DNA of 64,000 nt from Myxococcales bacterium (GTDB lineage: Bacteria > Myxococcota_A > Polyangia > Polyangiales > Polyangiaceae), in assembly GCA_004193285.1 (NCBI GenBank), contig SECP01000003.1, positions 186,001-250,000 of the forward strand, in the 5' to 3' direction. Below are positions 7,523 through 15,590 of the stretch, piece after piece (position 1 is the first letter of the stretch; each line of letters starts with the position of its first letter). The notes beneath the pieces were generated by a model that was given only the letters and a program-made list of their open reading frames with translations, made no database searches and was not told the origin of the DNA. Made by a program: the position numbers and the translations under genes.

Positions 7523-8707
7523 TCAGGCAGCGCGGGGGTTGATGCGCTTGCGCTTGAGCATTTCGACGAGCGTCGTGCGGTTGAGACCGAGCAGCGTCGC
7601 GGCTTGCTTCTTGTTCCACTTCGTCCGCTCGAGCGCTTGGCGGATGAGCTGGTTTTCGAACGACTCGACCGCGTTGCGAAGATCTAGGCCCGCGTCGGGC
7701 AGGCGAGGGGACATGCGCTTTTCTACGCCGAGGCCGCACAAGCGCTGCGGCAGGTCCTTCGGCTCGATGAGGTCGCCCTGGCAGAGCAGCACCGCGCGCT
7801 CGATGGTGTTCTCGAGCTCGCGCACGTTGCCGGGCCACTGGTAGTCGGCGAGGATCTGGGCCGCGGCGCGCGACACGCCGCCGATCTTGGTGCGACCCAC
7901 CTTCTCTTTGGCCTTCTTCAAGAAGTGCTGCATCAAAAGCGGCACGTCTTCCGGGCGCTCGCGGAGGGCGGGAACGTTGAGGTGAATGACGTTGAGGCGG
8001 TAGTACAAATCTTCGCGGAAGGTGCCGGCTTGCACCGCGTTCTCGAGATTGACGTTCGTGGCCGCGACGATGCGCACGTCGGCTTTGAGCGTGCGGTTGT
8101 CGCCGACGGGTGAGTACTCGCGCGCTTGCAGGACGCGGAGGAGCTTGACCTGCAGAGACATCGGCATCTCGCCGATTTCGTCGAGGAACAGCGTGCCGCC
8201 CTCGGCCATGGCGATGCGGCCGATCTTGTTGGCGTGCGCGCCGGTGAAGGCGCCGCGAGCATGACCGAACAGCTCGCTCTCGAGCAGCGCCTCCGGGATG
8301 GCGCCGCAGTTCACGGCGACGAACGCCTTCGGGGCGCGGGGGCTGGCTCTGTGGACCGCGCGCGCCACGAGCTCCTTGCCGGTGCCGGACTCTCCGGTCA
8401 CGAGGATGGTGCAGGTGGTGTCCGCGACGCGATCGATGACGCGGTAGACCTCGACGAGCGACTCGGAAAGGCCGATGACCCCGTGCATGCAGTCTGGCAG
8501 CAGCTGCGGCTCCGGCGCGGCGGGCAGCGGCGCCGCCTCCAGCGCGAGCGCGCCTTCCGGCTCCGCGTCGGCGTCTTCGCTATCGACGTCGTCCGCGAGC
8601 TCGGCCGCGCGCATCACTCCCGAGGGTGATTCGGCGACGCCGAAGTCGTCGGCGGCGTCGCTTGTGTTCACCAGGATGTCTGCGGCGGGAGCTTGGCTGT
8701 CGTGCAT
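7523..8707 (-). CDS. Sigma-54-dependent transcriptional activator, flagellar regulator type
   Basis: This 394-residue bacterial enhancer-binding protein would remodel RNA polymerase-sigma-54 at flagellar promoters. The AAA+ domain (about 75-310) has Walker A GESGTGKE (105-112), the sigma-54 contact loop GAFTGA (152-157) and Walker B GTLFLDEIG (171-179). A Fis-type helix-turn-helix lies at the C-terminus (about 350-390, with NKKQAATLLGLNRTTLVEML). The first 75 residues are acidic and Ala/Pro-rich, with no receiver domain, so it is not a classical response regulator. This recalls FleQ/FlrA-type master regulators, but the N-terminal domain of those is not visible either. Its own promoter region carries a near-perfect sigma-54 site. 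Confidence 0.9.
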   Translation of the reverse strand: MHDSQAPAADILVNTSDAADDFGVAESPSGVMRAAELADDVDSEDADAEPEGALALEAAPLPAAPEPQLLPDCMHGVIGLSESLVEVYRVIDRVADTTCTILVTGESGTGKELVARAVHRASPRAPKAFVAVNCGAIPEALLESELFGHARGAFTGAHANKIGRIAMAEGGTLFLDEIGEMPMSLQVKLLRVLQAREYSPVGDNRTLKADVRIVAATNVNLENAVQAGTFREDLYYRLNVIHLNVPALRERPEDVPLLMQHFLKKAKEKVGRTKIGGVSRAAAQILADYQWPGNVRELENTIERAVLLCQGDLIEPKDLPQRLCGLGVEKRMSPRLPDAGLDLRNAVESFENQLIRQALERTKWNKKQAATLLGLNRTTLVEMLKRKRINPRAA

Positions 8708-8744
8708 GGCTTGGGGTGTCCTCCTCTGCGGTCGACGAGGCCTT

Positions 8745-8761
8745 AAGCAATGGTCGGGCCA
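8745..8761 (-). promoter_or_regulatory. Sigma-54 promoter of the activator gene
   Basis: On the minus strand the sequence reads TGGCCCG-ACCA-TTGCT, one mismatch from the consensus TGGCACG-N4-TTGCW with exact GG-to-GC spacing. A start near 8735 gives a 28-base leader containing AGGAGG before the ATG at 8707. This suggests the activator is itself sigma-54 dependent, through autoactivation or another activator. Confidence 0.7.
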
Positions 8762-8971
8762 AGGTGTCAGAAGTCCCGCGCTCGCAGCGTCGATCCCTTG
8801 GCGCGGCGGGCTTTCTGCGCGGGCGAGCGCCGCCTCCTCAAGGCTAACGATGTCGCGAGTTTACATCCTCCCACCTCGGAGCCGGGTCACCCTCACCCCA
8901 CGCCCAGACTGAGAAACGATGCGGAACGACCAGGAAACGCGCCCCGCCAGAGCAAAAGTCGCTCAAGACCC

Positions 8972-8995
8972 CCCTGGGTAGGCAATGCCCCAGGG
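8972..8995. promoter_or_regulatory. Inverted repeat, candidate enhancer (UAS) for the sigma-54 activator
   Basis: A perfect 7-bp dyad, CCCTGGG (8972-8978) and CCCAGGG (8989-8995), with a 10-bp spacer. It lies about 85-110 bp upstream of the predicted flgB start and about 240 bp upstream of the activator start, in the range for enhancer-binding sites of Fis-type activators. The function is inferred from position and symmetry only. I did not find the same dyad before flgG or fliW. Confidence 0.4.
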
Positions 8996-9054
8996 CGGAA
9001 GCTGACTTCGGCGAGGATGAACGGAGCTCCCGCCGCACCCTTGAGAAAAAAGTT

Positions 9055-9070
9055 TGGCATGCGTCGTGCT
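9055..9070 (+). promoter_or_regulatory. Candidate sigma-54 promoter of the flgB-flhB operon
   Basis: TGGCATG-CGTC-GTGCT matches TGGCACG-N4-TTGCW at all but two positions, with exact spacing (GG 9056-9057, GC 9068-9069). The predicted start near 9081 is only four bases before the flgB ATG, so the AGGG upstream of flgB would not be in the transcript. The same geometry occurs at flgG. Confidence 0.6.
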
Positions 9071-9084
9071 CAAGCCAGGGCGCG

Positions 9085-9495
9085 ATGTCCGATCTCTTCA
9101 GCGCCGTTGGCTCCCTGCACGGTGCGCTCGACTACCACCTCGAGCGGCACACGGTGCTGTCGTCGAACGTCGCACACGTAGATACGCCCGGATACAAGCC
9201 GCACGATCTGCGCCGAGTCGAGACCGCACAGGCCTTCGGCGATGCGCTCACGGTCGCGATGCAGCGCACGGACGGCGCTCACTTTCAGCTGCCGAGCGCG
9301 GATGCGGCCGCGCTGGACGGGCGCATTTTCGAGGATAATTCGGCGGGAGCGGGCAACGACGGGAACTACGTCTCGCTCGACCGCGAAGCGGCCAAGGTCG
9401 CGGCCAACCAACTTCGATACGACGTCGTTTCTGCGGTCGTCTCCGCGGAGCTCAGCCAGCTGCGCTTCGCCGCGACCGACGCCAAAGGAGGCTAA
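9085..9495 (+). CDS. flgB: Proximal rod protein FlgB
   Basis: FlgB is the first rod subunit above the MS ring. The 136-residue protein has the FlgB pattern of an N-terminal helix followed by VLSSNVAHVDTPGYKPHDL (residues about 27-45) and a C-terminal helix that pairs with it. The ATG at 9085 matches the usual FlgB start. The first gene of a 14.7-kb rightward operon, it is followed by flgC after 4 bp. Confidence 0.95.
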   Translation: MSDLFSAVGSLHGALDYHLERHTVLSSNVAHVDTPGYKPHDLRRVETAQAFGDALTVAMQRTDGAHFQLPSADAAALDGRIFEDNSAGAGNDGNYVSLDREAAKVAANQLRYDVVSAVVSAELSQLRFAATDAKGG

Positions 9496-9499
9496 TTAG

Positions 9500-9931
9500 A
9501 TGCTCGGGGTTTTCAGTGCCATGGAAGTCGCCGCGTCCGGCCTCAGTGCCGAGCGCATCCGGATGAACACCATCGCCAGCAACCTGGCGAACGCCCGCAC
9601 CACCCAGGTGGAGGGCGGCGGCCCTTACAAGCGGCTCGACCCGGTTTTTCAGGCGATTCCGCTGGATCGCGAGGACGGCGTCGTGGGCGCGGACGCGGGC
9701 GTATCGCTGGTCAAGGTGGCCGAGATCCGGGCCGACGAGCGGCCGGGAATGATGGTGTACGAGCCGGGCCACCCCGACGCGAACCAGGCCGGCTACGTCG
9801 AGTACCCGAACGTGAACGCGGTCGAGGAAATGGTGAATATGATTACGGCTTCTCGCGCCTACGAGGCGGGGGTCACGTCGATTGAAAGCGTGAAGGCCAT
9901 GGCCAAGAGCGCCATCGGCATTGGTCGCTGA
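9500..9931 (+). CDS. flgC: Proximal rod protein FlgC
   Basis: The 143-residue length and the motifs MEVAASGLSAERIRMNTIAS, NLANARTTQ, the central YEPGHPDANQAGYVEYPNVN and the C-terminal EEMVNMITASRAYEAGVTSI are all diagnostic of FlgC. It assembles with FlgB and FliE at the base of the rod and is exported without a Sec signal. It sits between flgB (4 bp) and fliE (2 bp), the standard order. Confidence 0.97.
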   Translation: MLGVFSAMEVAASGLSAERIRMNTIASNLANARTTQVEGGGPYKRLDPVFQAIPLDREDGVVGADAGVSLVKVAEIRADERPGMMVYEPGHPDANQAGYVEYPNVNAVEEMVNMITASRAYEAGVTSIESVKAMAKSAIGIGR

Positions 9932-9933
9932 GC

Positions 9934-10251
9934 ATGGCACCCGTCTCCGCGGCCCAGACGCTACCCCTGGTTTTACCCCAGGGTGAGGCGTCCCCCGTCA
10001 GCACCGGCAAAATCGCCGGCGCCGAGGGCGGAGATGCCTTCGGGGACTTGCTGGCAGCCGCGGCTGCCTCGGCGAACCAGCGCATCAACCAGGGGCAGGC
10101 CGCGGGCGAGGCGTTTGCGGCCGGCGCCAGCGACGACATCCACGGCACGATGATTGCGCTTAGCCAAGCAGATATCGAGCTGAAGCTCGTCGGGAACGTT
10201 CGAAACAAGGTCATCGACGCGTTCTACGAGCTGTGGCGCATGCAGATCTAA
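9934..10251 (+). CDS. fliE: MS-ring/rod adaptor FliE
   Basis: FliE joins the MS ring to the rod and is an early type III export substrate. The 105-residue protein has a variable N-terminus and the conserved C-terminal half (DIHGTMIALSQADIELKLVG, then VRNKVIDAFYELWRMQI) that defines the family. It begins two bases after flgC and precedes fliF by 20 bp, as in most flagellar operons. Confidence 0.94.
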   Translation: MAPVSAAQTLPLVLPQGEASPVSTGKIAGAEGGDAFGDLLAAAAASANQRINQGQAAGEAFAAGASDDIHGTMIALSQADIELKLVGNVRNKVIDAFYELWRMQI

Positions 10252-10271
10252 CGTACCGGAAGCACTGAAAA

Positions 10272-11939
10272 ATGCCCGAAAAGGCGCGCGCGTTTCTCAA
10301 ACAACTCACGGATTTCTGGGCGGGCCTCCCCACGCCCAAGCGCATCGCGCTCGTCACGGTCATGACGCTGGTACTGACGGGAGTTTTGGCGATCAGTGTC
10401 CTGGGCAGCCGGGAGACCTACGGCACCCTGTACCGCGAGCTTTCCACCGAGGACGCCGCCGCCATCGTGGAAAAGCTCAAGACCTCCCAGGTTCCTTACC
10501 GCCTGGAGGCGGGCGGCACCCGCATCGAGGTGCCCGAGGAGCGCATCCCCGGGCTGCGCCTGGAGCTCGCTTCGGCCGGGTTGCCGCATGGCGGGAGCGT
10601 GGGCTTCGAGATCTTCGACCGGTCGAAGATCGGCGCCACCGAATTCGAGCAGCAGGTGAATTTGCGCCGCGCCCTCGAAGGGGAGCTGGCGCGCAGCGTG
10701 ATGAGCATCGACGGCGTGAAGGCTGCCCGCGTTCACCTGGTCTTGCCCGAGCGGCGGCTCTTCGCTGCGCGGGAGGAGAGCGCCAGCGCGAGCGTGGTCG
10801 TGAAGCTCGAAAATGCTCACAATTTCGGTCGTAAAGAAGTCGCCGCAGTGGTGCATTTGGTGGCCGCGGCGGTGCCGACGTTGAGCAAGGACCGCGTTTC
10901 GGTGGTGAGCACCGAGGGCGTGACCCTGCACCGTCCAACCTCTGACGCTCAGAGCGCCGGCGATCTGGCTGATACGGGCGCCGAACAGGCGCGCTTGATG
11001 GCGGGGCAGCTCGAGAGCGAGGCCCAGGCCCAGCTCGAGCGCGTCTTGGGCCCTGGCAACGCCGACGTTCGCGTGAACCTATGGCTCGACAACTCGGCCC
11101 GGGAGAAGACCGAAGAGCTCTACGAGCCCACCAAGACCGCGCTACGCAGTGAGCACAAGGTGGAGGAGGGCGCGGCCAACGGCGATGCCGGCGTGGCTGG
11201 AGTTCCAGGGGCGAAGACGAATTTGCCGGACGCGCAGGGCGAAGGGCCAGTGGCCGAAGAAAAGCCAGCCGGCGGGGCCGGCACGGGAGCCGTGCGCAGC
11301 CAGACTCGCAACTGGGAAGTGCAGAAAGTCGTTCAGAAAACGACGACTCCCGCGGGCGACATCCGCCGCTTGAGCGTGGCCGTGCTGCTCAACGGCCGGT
11401 ACACCAAAAAAGGCGACAAGCAGCTGTTCGCGCCCATCCCGGCCGACGAGGTGAAGGCGCTGGAAGAAACCGTCAAGCGCGCGGTCGGCTTCAATCAGGA
11501 CCGCGGCGACACCGTGACCGTGCAGGCCACGCAGTTCGCGAAGCTCGACTCGGACGACTTGAACGCGCCGGTCAGCTTCTTCACCAACAAGCCGTGGCTG
11601 CCCTACGCGATGGCCGGCGCCGCGCTGGTGCTCGTCCTAGGCACCCTGGTGCTCGTATTCCGCACGAAGAAGCCGCTGCCCCTGCCGGCTCAGGCTCCGG
11701 CCCTGGTCGACCCGCTGCGGGTCCTGGGCGAGCTGGGCAGTGGAGCCGAGCTGGCCGAAGCGGCGGCTCAGCTCCCCGAGGCGGAGCGCCAACGGCTGCT
11801 GGAGGAGCCGCAAATTGCGGGCGAAATTCGAGCCCATGCGCTGGAGCTGGCCGCTAAAGACCCGGCCACCGCGGCCGTCGTGCTCAAGGCCTGGCTCTCC
11901 GAGGAACCGGCCGCCTTGCCCGCTTCGACCGCGGCGTAG
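10272..11939 (+). CDS. fliF: Flagellar MS-ring protein FliF
   Basis: FliF builds the inner-membrane MS ring and is the platform for rod, export gate and C ring. The 555-residue protein has a first transmembrane helix (about 22-44), the ring-building motifs (YGTLYRELSTEDAAAIVEKL, VGFEIFDRSKIGATEFEQQV, RRALEGELARSVMSIDGVKA), a Gly/Ala-rich periplasmic loop, a second helix (about 444-463) and a C-terminal cytoplasmic tail that binds FliG. Length is typical. Confidence 0.97.
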   Translation: MPEKARAFLKQLTDFWAGLPTPKRIALVTVMTLVLTGVLAISVLGSRETYGTLYRELSTEDAAAIVEKLKTSQVPYRLEAGGTRIEVPEERIPGLRLELASAGLPHGGSVGFEIFDRSKIGATEFEQQVNLRRALEGELARSVMSIDGVKAARVHLVLPERRLFAAREESASASVVVKLENAHNFGRKEVAAVVHLVAAAVPTLSKDRVSVVSTEGVTLHRPTSDAQSAGDLADTGAEQARLMAGQLESEAQAQLERVLGPGNADVRVNLWLDNSAREKTEELYEPTKTALRSEHKVEEGAANGDAGVAGVPGAKTNLPDAQGEGPVAEEKPAGGAGTGAVRSQTRNWEVQKVVQKTTTPAGDIRRLSVAVLLNGRYTKKGDKQLFAPIPADEVKALEETVKRAVGFNQDRGDTVTVQATQFAKLDSDDLNAPVSFFTNKPWLPYAMAGAALVLVLGTLVLVFRTKKPLPLPAQAPALVDPLRVLGELGSGAELAEAAAQLPEAERQRLLEEPQIAGEIRAHALELAAKDPATAAVVLKAWLSEEPAALPASTAA

Positions 11940-11975
11940 ACCGGCACGTAAATCGCAAGAGCGCCAGGAGGCGGA

Positions 11976-12965
11976 ATGCAATCCTTGGCGCTGACGGGAC
12001 CCCAGAAAGCCGTGCTCATGCTGCTGTCGCTGGACGAGGCGACGGCGACTCCGATTCTCGCGGAGATGGACGCGGCTGACGTCAAGAAGCTGCGCGACGC
12101 CGCCGCCGGCCTGCGCGCGGTCCCGACGAGCGCGCTCGACGGGCTGTACGCGGAGTTCATCGACCGGAGCCGAAGCGCGGTAGCGGTGCCCAAAGGCGGC
12201 ATGCGCTACCTTCGCAAGCTGGCCGGGACCGCGCTGGGAGAGCCTGCAGCCCAGGAGATCTTCCTCGAGACCGAGCAGTCTTCCCTGGAGAAGCTGGCCC
12301 AGGCCGAGCCGGGCGCGCTCGCTTCCGTGATGGAGAACGAGCACCCGCAGCTGGTCGCCGCCATCCTCTCGCAGCTGGATAACGAGAAGGCCGCGCGCGT
12401 CCTCGAGGCCCTGCCGCAGCACGTTCGTCCGGCGATCCTCGAGCGATTGGGCACCATGAGCGAGGTCCCGGCAAGCCTGCTGGAGGACGTGGCGACGGCG
12501 CTTTCGGCCGAGCTGCCCGTCACTCAGTCCGGCGCGGTCATGGAAGTGAACGGTATCGCGCGGTCGGCCGCCCTCGTACGCCGACTGGGCCGCGAGACGG
12601 GCGAGGCCCTGCTCGGCACCATCGAAGAGGGCAACTCCGAGCTCGCCGGCGAGATCCGCAAGGCCATGTACACGTTCGAGGATTTGAACGCTCTCGACGC
12701 CCGGGCGCTGCGTTCGCTGCTGGAATCCGTGCCGGTGGAGCGCCTCACGATGGCGATGAAGACGGCCTCGGAGACCCTGCGCGCTCACATCTTCGCCAGC
12801 ATGAGCAAGCGCGCCGCCGAGCGCATCAAGGAAGATATGGAAATCATGGGCGGGGTGCGGCTGTCCGACGTGGAGGCCGCGCAGCGCGAGATCGTCGAAG
12901 TGGCGCTGCGGCTGGACGCCGAAGGTACGATTTCCCTCGAGAACAACCAAAATGCGATGGTTTGA
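11976..12965 (+). CDS. fliG: Rotor switch protein FliG
   Basis: FliG links the MS ring to FliM and transmits torque from the stators. The 329-residue protein shows the three-domain pattern: N-terminal FliF-binding domain (GPQKAVLMLLSLDEATATPI), middle domain with the EHPQLVAAILSQLDNEKAAR motif, and the C-terminal torque domain containing ALRSLLESVPVERLTMAMK and the terminal GGVRLSDVEAAQREIVEVAL. An AGGAGG site precedes the ATG. The stop overlaps sequence just before fliH. Confidence 0.97.
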   Translation: MQSLALTGPQKAVLMLLSLDEATATPILAEMDAADVKKLRDAAAGLRAVPTSALDGLYAEFIDRSRSAVAVPKGGMRYLRKLAGTALGEPAAQEIFLETEQSSLEKLAQAEPGALASVMENEHPQLVAAILSQLDNEKAARVLEALPQHVRPAILERLGTMSEVPASLLEDVATALSAELPVTQSGAVMEVNGIARSAALVRRLGRETGEALLGTIEEGNSELAGEIRKAMYTFEDLNALDARALRSLLESVPVERLTMAMKTASETLRAHIFASMSKRAAERIKEDMEIMGGVRLSDVEAAQREIVEVALRLDAEGTISLENNQNAMV

Positions 12966-12975
12966 AGAAGGCACC

Positions 12976-13734
12976 ATGCCGGACGCTCCCCGCCGCGCGA
13001 TGTTTGCTCAGGTGACGGGCAATGGGGGCGCGCGCAAGCAGCCGAGCTGGCTGCCTTCTTCGCAAAAAGCGCAACAAGCTCCGCTCCAGCCGCGCCTGGA
13101 GTCGCCCTCGCTCAAGCCGCCTCCGCTGCCGAGCGAGTTCGTGGACGCGGTCCGCCAAGAGCTCGGCGAGATGCCCCCGCAGCGCCCTTCGATGCGCCCC
13201 TCGCAAGCCGGCGGCGCGCTGCGTGCTCCTACCGTGCCTCCTCCCGCCTTTTCCGCGATGGAGCCGAGCCCGGTTGCGGCTCCGGTCCAGGTGCCGGTGC
13301 CGGTCGTGGATCCCGAGCTTTGTCACGCCTTCGAGGAGGCGGTGGAGCTCCTGGCGATGGAGCGTCAACGGGTGTTCGAGCAGACCGCCAGCCAGTTGGC
13401 GGAGCTCGCGGCCGTGATTGCGCGCCGGGTGATCGCCAGGGAAATCAGCCTCCGGCCGGAGCTGGTGTTCGGGCTCGTGCGGGAAGGCCTGGAGGCATTG
13501 GGCAAGCACGACCGGTTGCTGGTGCGCCTGGGCTCGGGCTTCGAGGGGCAGCGCGCCATGCTCGAGCAGCGCCTGCTCGACCGCGGCTCGCGGGCGGAGG
13601 TGCGCATCGAGCCGCAACTGCCAGAGCACGCCTGCCTGGTCGAAACCGACCTCGGCCAGGTGGATGAGTCAGTGGAAACGCGTCTCGCGACGCTGCTTCA
13701 CGCGTTGCGACCCGACTCTCAACCTGCCGGCTGA
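12976..13734 (+). CDS. fliH: Flagellar export ATPase regulator FliH
   Basis: FliH binds and inhibits the export ATPase FliI and anchors it to the C ring. From the ATG at 12976 (GAAGG four bases upstream) it has 252 residues: a Pro-rich N-terminal region and a conserved C-terminal FliH/YscL domain (VIARREISLRP-like core, then ACLVETDLGQVDESVETRLA). An in-frame ATG at 12952 inside fliG is possible but lacks a ribosome site. Confidence 0.88.
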   Translation: MPDAPRRAMFAQVTGNGGARKQPSWLPSSQKAQQAPLQPRLESPSLKPPPLPSEFVDAVRQELGEMPPQRPSMRPSQAGGALRAPTVPPPAFSAMEPSPVAAPVQVPVPVVDPELCHAFEEAVELLAMERQRVFEQTASQLAELAAVIARRVIAREISLRPELVFGLVREGLEALGKHDRLLVRLGSGFEGQRAMLEQRLLDRGSRAEVRIEPQLPEHACLVETDLGQVDESVETRLATLLHALRPDSQPAG

Positions 13735-13797
13735 GCGAAGTCTCGCGCTGAGACGACGGCATCGCCGGCGCGGTGCTTGCAAAGAGCCCCCGCGCGC

Positions 13798-15138
13798 ATG
13801 CTGGATCGACTCATCGAGCGTTGTCGGACTGCCGCCGTCCACACCCCCGAAGGCGTGGTGTCGGACGTTGTGGGCTTGATCGTAGAAGTGGGAGGCTTGA
13901 ACGCGGCGGTGGGCGACACGCTCCGCGTGCACGACGCCTCCGGCGCCGCCCTGGACGTCGAGGTCGTTGGGTTTCGGGGAGGCAGCCTGCTGACCACGCC
14001 GCTCGGCCCGCTCGTCGGAATTCGGCCGGGCGCTCGTGCGGTGCGCATGATGCGCGGCGCTACCGTGCCGGTGTCCTTCGGCCTGCTCGGCCGCGTGGTG
14101 GACTCGTTTGGTCGCGCCCTGGACGGCGGCCCCGAGATCGACCCGGACCGCGTGATGCCGGTCAACGCGCCGCCTCCGCCCGCCTTCGGCCGCAAGCCCA
14201 TCGACCGCCAGCTCGCGACCGGGGTGCGCGTGATCGACGCGATGCTGCCGCTCGGGGTCGGGCAGCGCATGGGCATCTTCGCCGGCGCCGGTGTCGGTAA
14301 GAGCACGTTGCTGGGCCAGATCTGCCGGACCTCGCAAGCGGACGTGAACGTCGTCGGGCTGATCGGGGAGCGCGGTCGCGAGCTCAACGACTTCATCCGC
14401 CAGTCGCTCGGCCCGGAGGGCCTGGCCAAGAGCGTCGTCGTAGCCGCGACGAGCGACATGCCGCCGCTCGTGCGCGCGCGCGGGGCCGAGTCGGCGACCG
14501 CCATCGCCGAGTACTTTCGCAACCAGGGCAAGAGCGTGCTCCTGGTGATGGACTCCGTGACCCGCTACGCGATGGCGCTGCGCGAAGCGGCGCTGGCCGC
14601 GGGCGAGCCGCCGGCGACCAAAGGCTACCCGCCGAGCGTCTTCGCGGCGCTGCCGCGCTTGCTTGAGCGCGCGGGCACGGGGCCGGGCGCGGGCGTCATC
14701 ACCGCCCTTTACACGGTGCTGGTCGAGGGCGACGACTTGTCGGATCCGATCGCGGATTCGGTGCGCAGCATCATCGACGGGCACATCGTGCTGTCGCGCG
14801 GCCTCGCCGAGAAGGGGCACTTTCCCGCCATCGACGTGCTGAAGAGCATCTCGCGCCTGGCGCCCGAGATCGCGGCCGAGCCGGTGATGCGCGCGGCGGC
14901 GCAGGTCCGCGACATGCTCTCGACTTACCGCGACGCGCAGGACCTGATTCAGGTCGGCGCCTACGTCGCCGGCAGCGACCCGCGCATCGACGTGGCGATC
15001 GGCGCGCAGCCGCACATCGACAATTTCCTCCGCCAAAAGGTGACGGAGGGCGTGGCCGCGGAGGTGAGCCTCAAGCACCTCTCCCAGCTCGCCGCGCTCG
15101 GCCAGCAGCCAGCTCAAAATCGAGGAGGTCGTAGATGA
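13798..15138 (+). CDS. fliI: Flagellum-specific ATPase FliI
   Basis: FliI is the hexameric ATPase that feeds substrates to the export gate. The 446-residue protein has Walker A GAGVGKST (about 163-170), the catalytic region VVGLIGERGRELNDFI and Walker B VLLVMDSVTRYAMALREAAL, all as in F1-beta-related export ATPases. The ATG at 13798 gives the family length. An upstream in-frame TTG at 13777 would add seven residues. The stop overlaps the fliJ start by four bases (ATGA). Confidence 0.97.
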   Translation: MLDRLIERCRTAAVHTPEGVVSDVVGLIVEVGGLNAAVGDTLRVHDASGAALDVEVVGFRGGSLLTTPLGPLVGIRPGARAVRMMRGATVPVSFGLLGRVVDSFGRALDGGPEIDPDRVMPVNAPPPPAFGRKPIDRQLATGVRVIDAMLPLGVGQRMGIFAGAGVGKSTLLGQICRTSQADVNVVGLIGERGRELNDFIRQSLGPEGLAKSVVVAATSDMPPLVRARGAESATAIAEYFRNQGKSVLLVMDSVTRYAMALREAALAAGEPPATKGYPPSVFAALPRLLERAGTGPGAGVITALYTVLVEGDDLSDPIADSVRSIIDGHIVLSRGLAEKGHFPAIDVLKSISRLAPEIAAEPVMRAAAQVRDMLSTYRDAQDLIQVGAYVAGSDPRIDVAIGAQPHIDNFLRQKVTEGVAAEVSLKHLSQLAALGQQPAQNRGGRR

Positions 15139-15590
15139 GCCCGCGTCGCGCCCGCATCGGCAAGGTCATCACGCTGCGTGAAAAGGCGCTCGACGAGCGC
15201 GTCGCCCAGCTCACCGACACGCGCGCCGCGGAAGCCAAAGCGCTGTCCGCCGAGGAGATCCGTCGCCGGGAGCTGGAAGAAGCCTCCGAGTCGCGGCTCA
15301 AGCTCGCGGAAGAAGCCGCCCTCAGCGCCTCCAGCTGGATCGAAGCCAACGAGTGGCTGCAGAGCCGCCAGCGTCAAGTCGAGCAGGCCCGCGTGGAAGC
15401 GGCCAAGGCGCAGCTCGAGACGCGCAAGGCCCAGGGCGCGGTCATGACCGCCCGCTCGGATTTGAAGAAGGTCGAGCTCCTCTCCGAGCGCATTCAAAAG
15501 CAAGAGGAGAGCGAAGCCCAGGTGCTCGAACGGCGCCTGGAGGACGAGCTCACCAGCATGCGCTTCCGTCGCACCGAGGACGGTAAGTAA
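15135..15590 (+). CDS. fliJ: Export ATPase stalk protein FliJ
   Basis: FliJ is the coiled-coil stalk in the FliI ring, similar to the gamma subunit of F-ATPase, and connects ATPase to FlhA. The 151-residue product is almost wholly charged coiled coil (Glu/Lys/Arg/Ala-rich, no proline breaks between residues 25 and 140), the right length for FliJ, and sits directly after fliI with a four-base overlap. Sequence conservation of FliJ is low, so the call leans on position and coiled-coil character. Confidence 0.85.
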   Translation: MSPRRARIGKVITLREKALDERVAQLTDTRAAEAKALSAEEIRRRELEEASESRLKLAEEAALSASSWIEANEWLQSRQRQVEQARVEAAKAQLETRKAQGAVMTARSDLKKVELLSERIQKQEESEAQVLERRLEDELTSMRFRRTEDGK

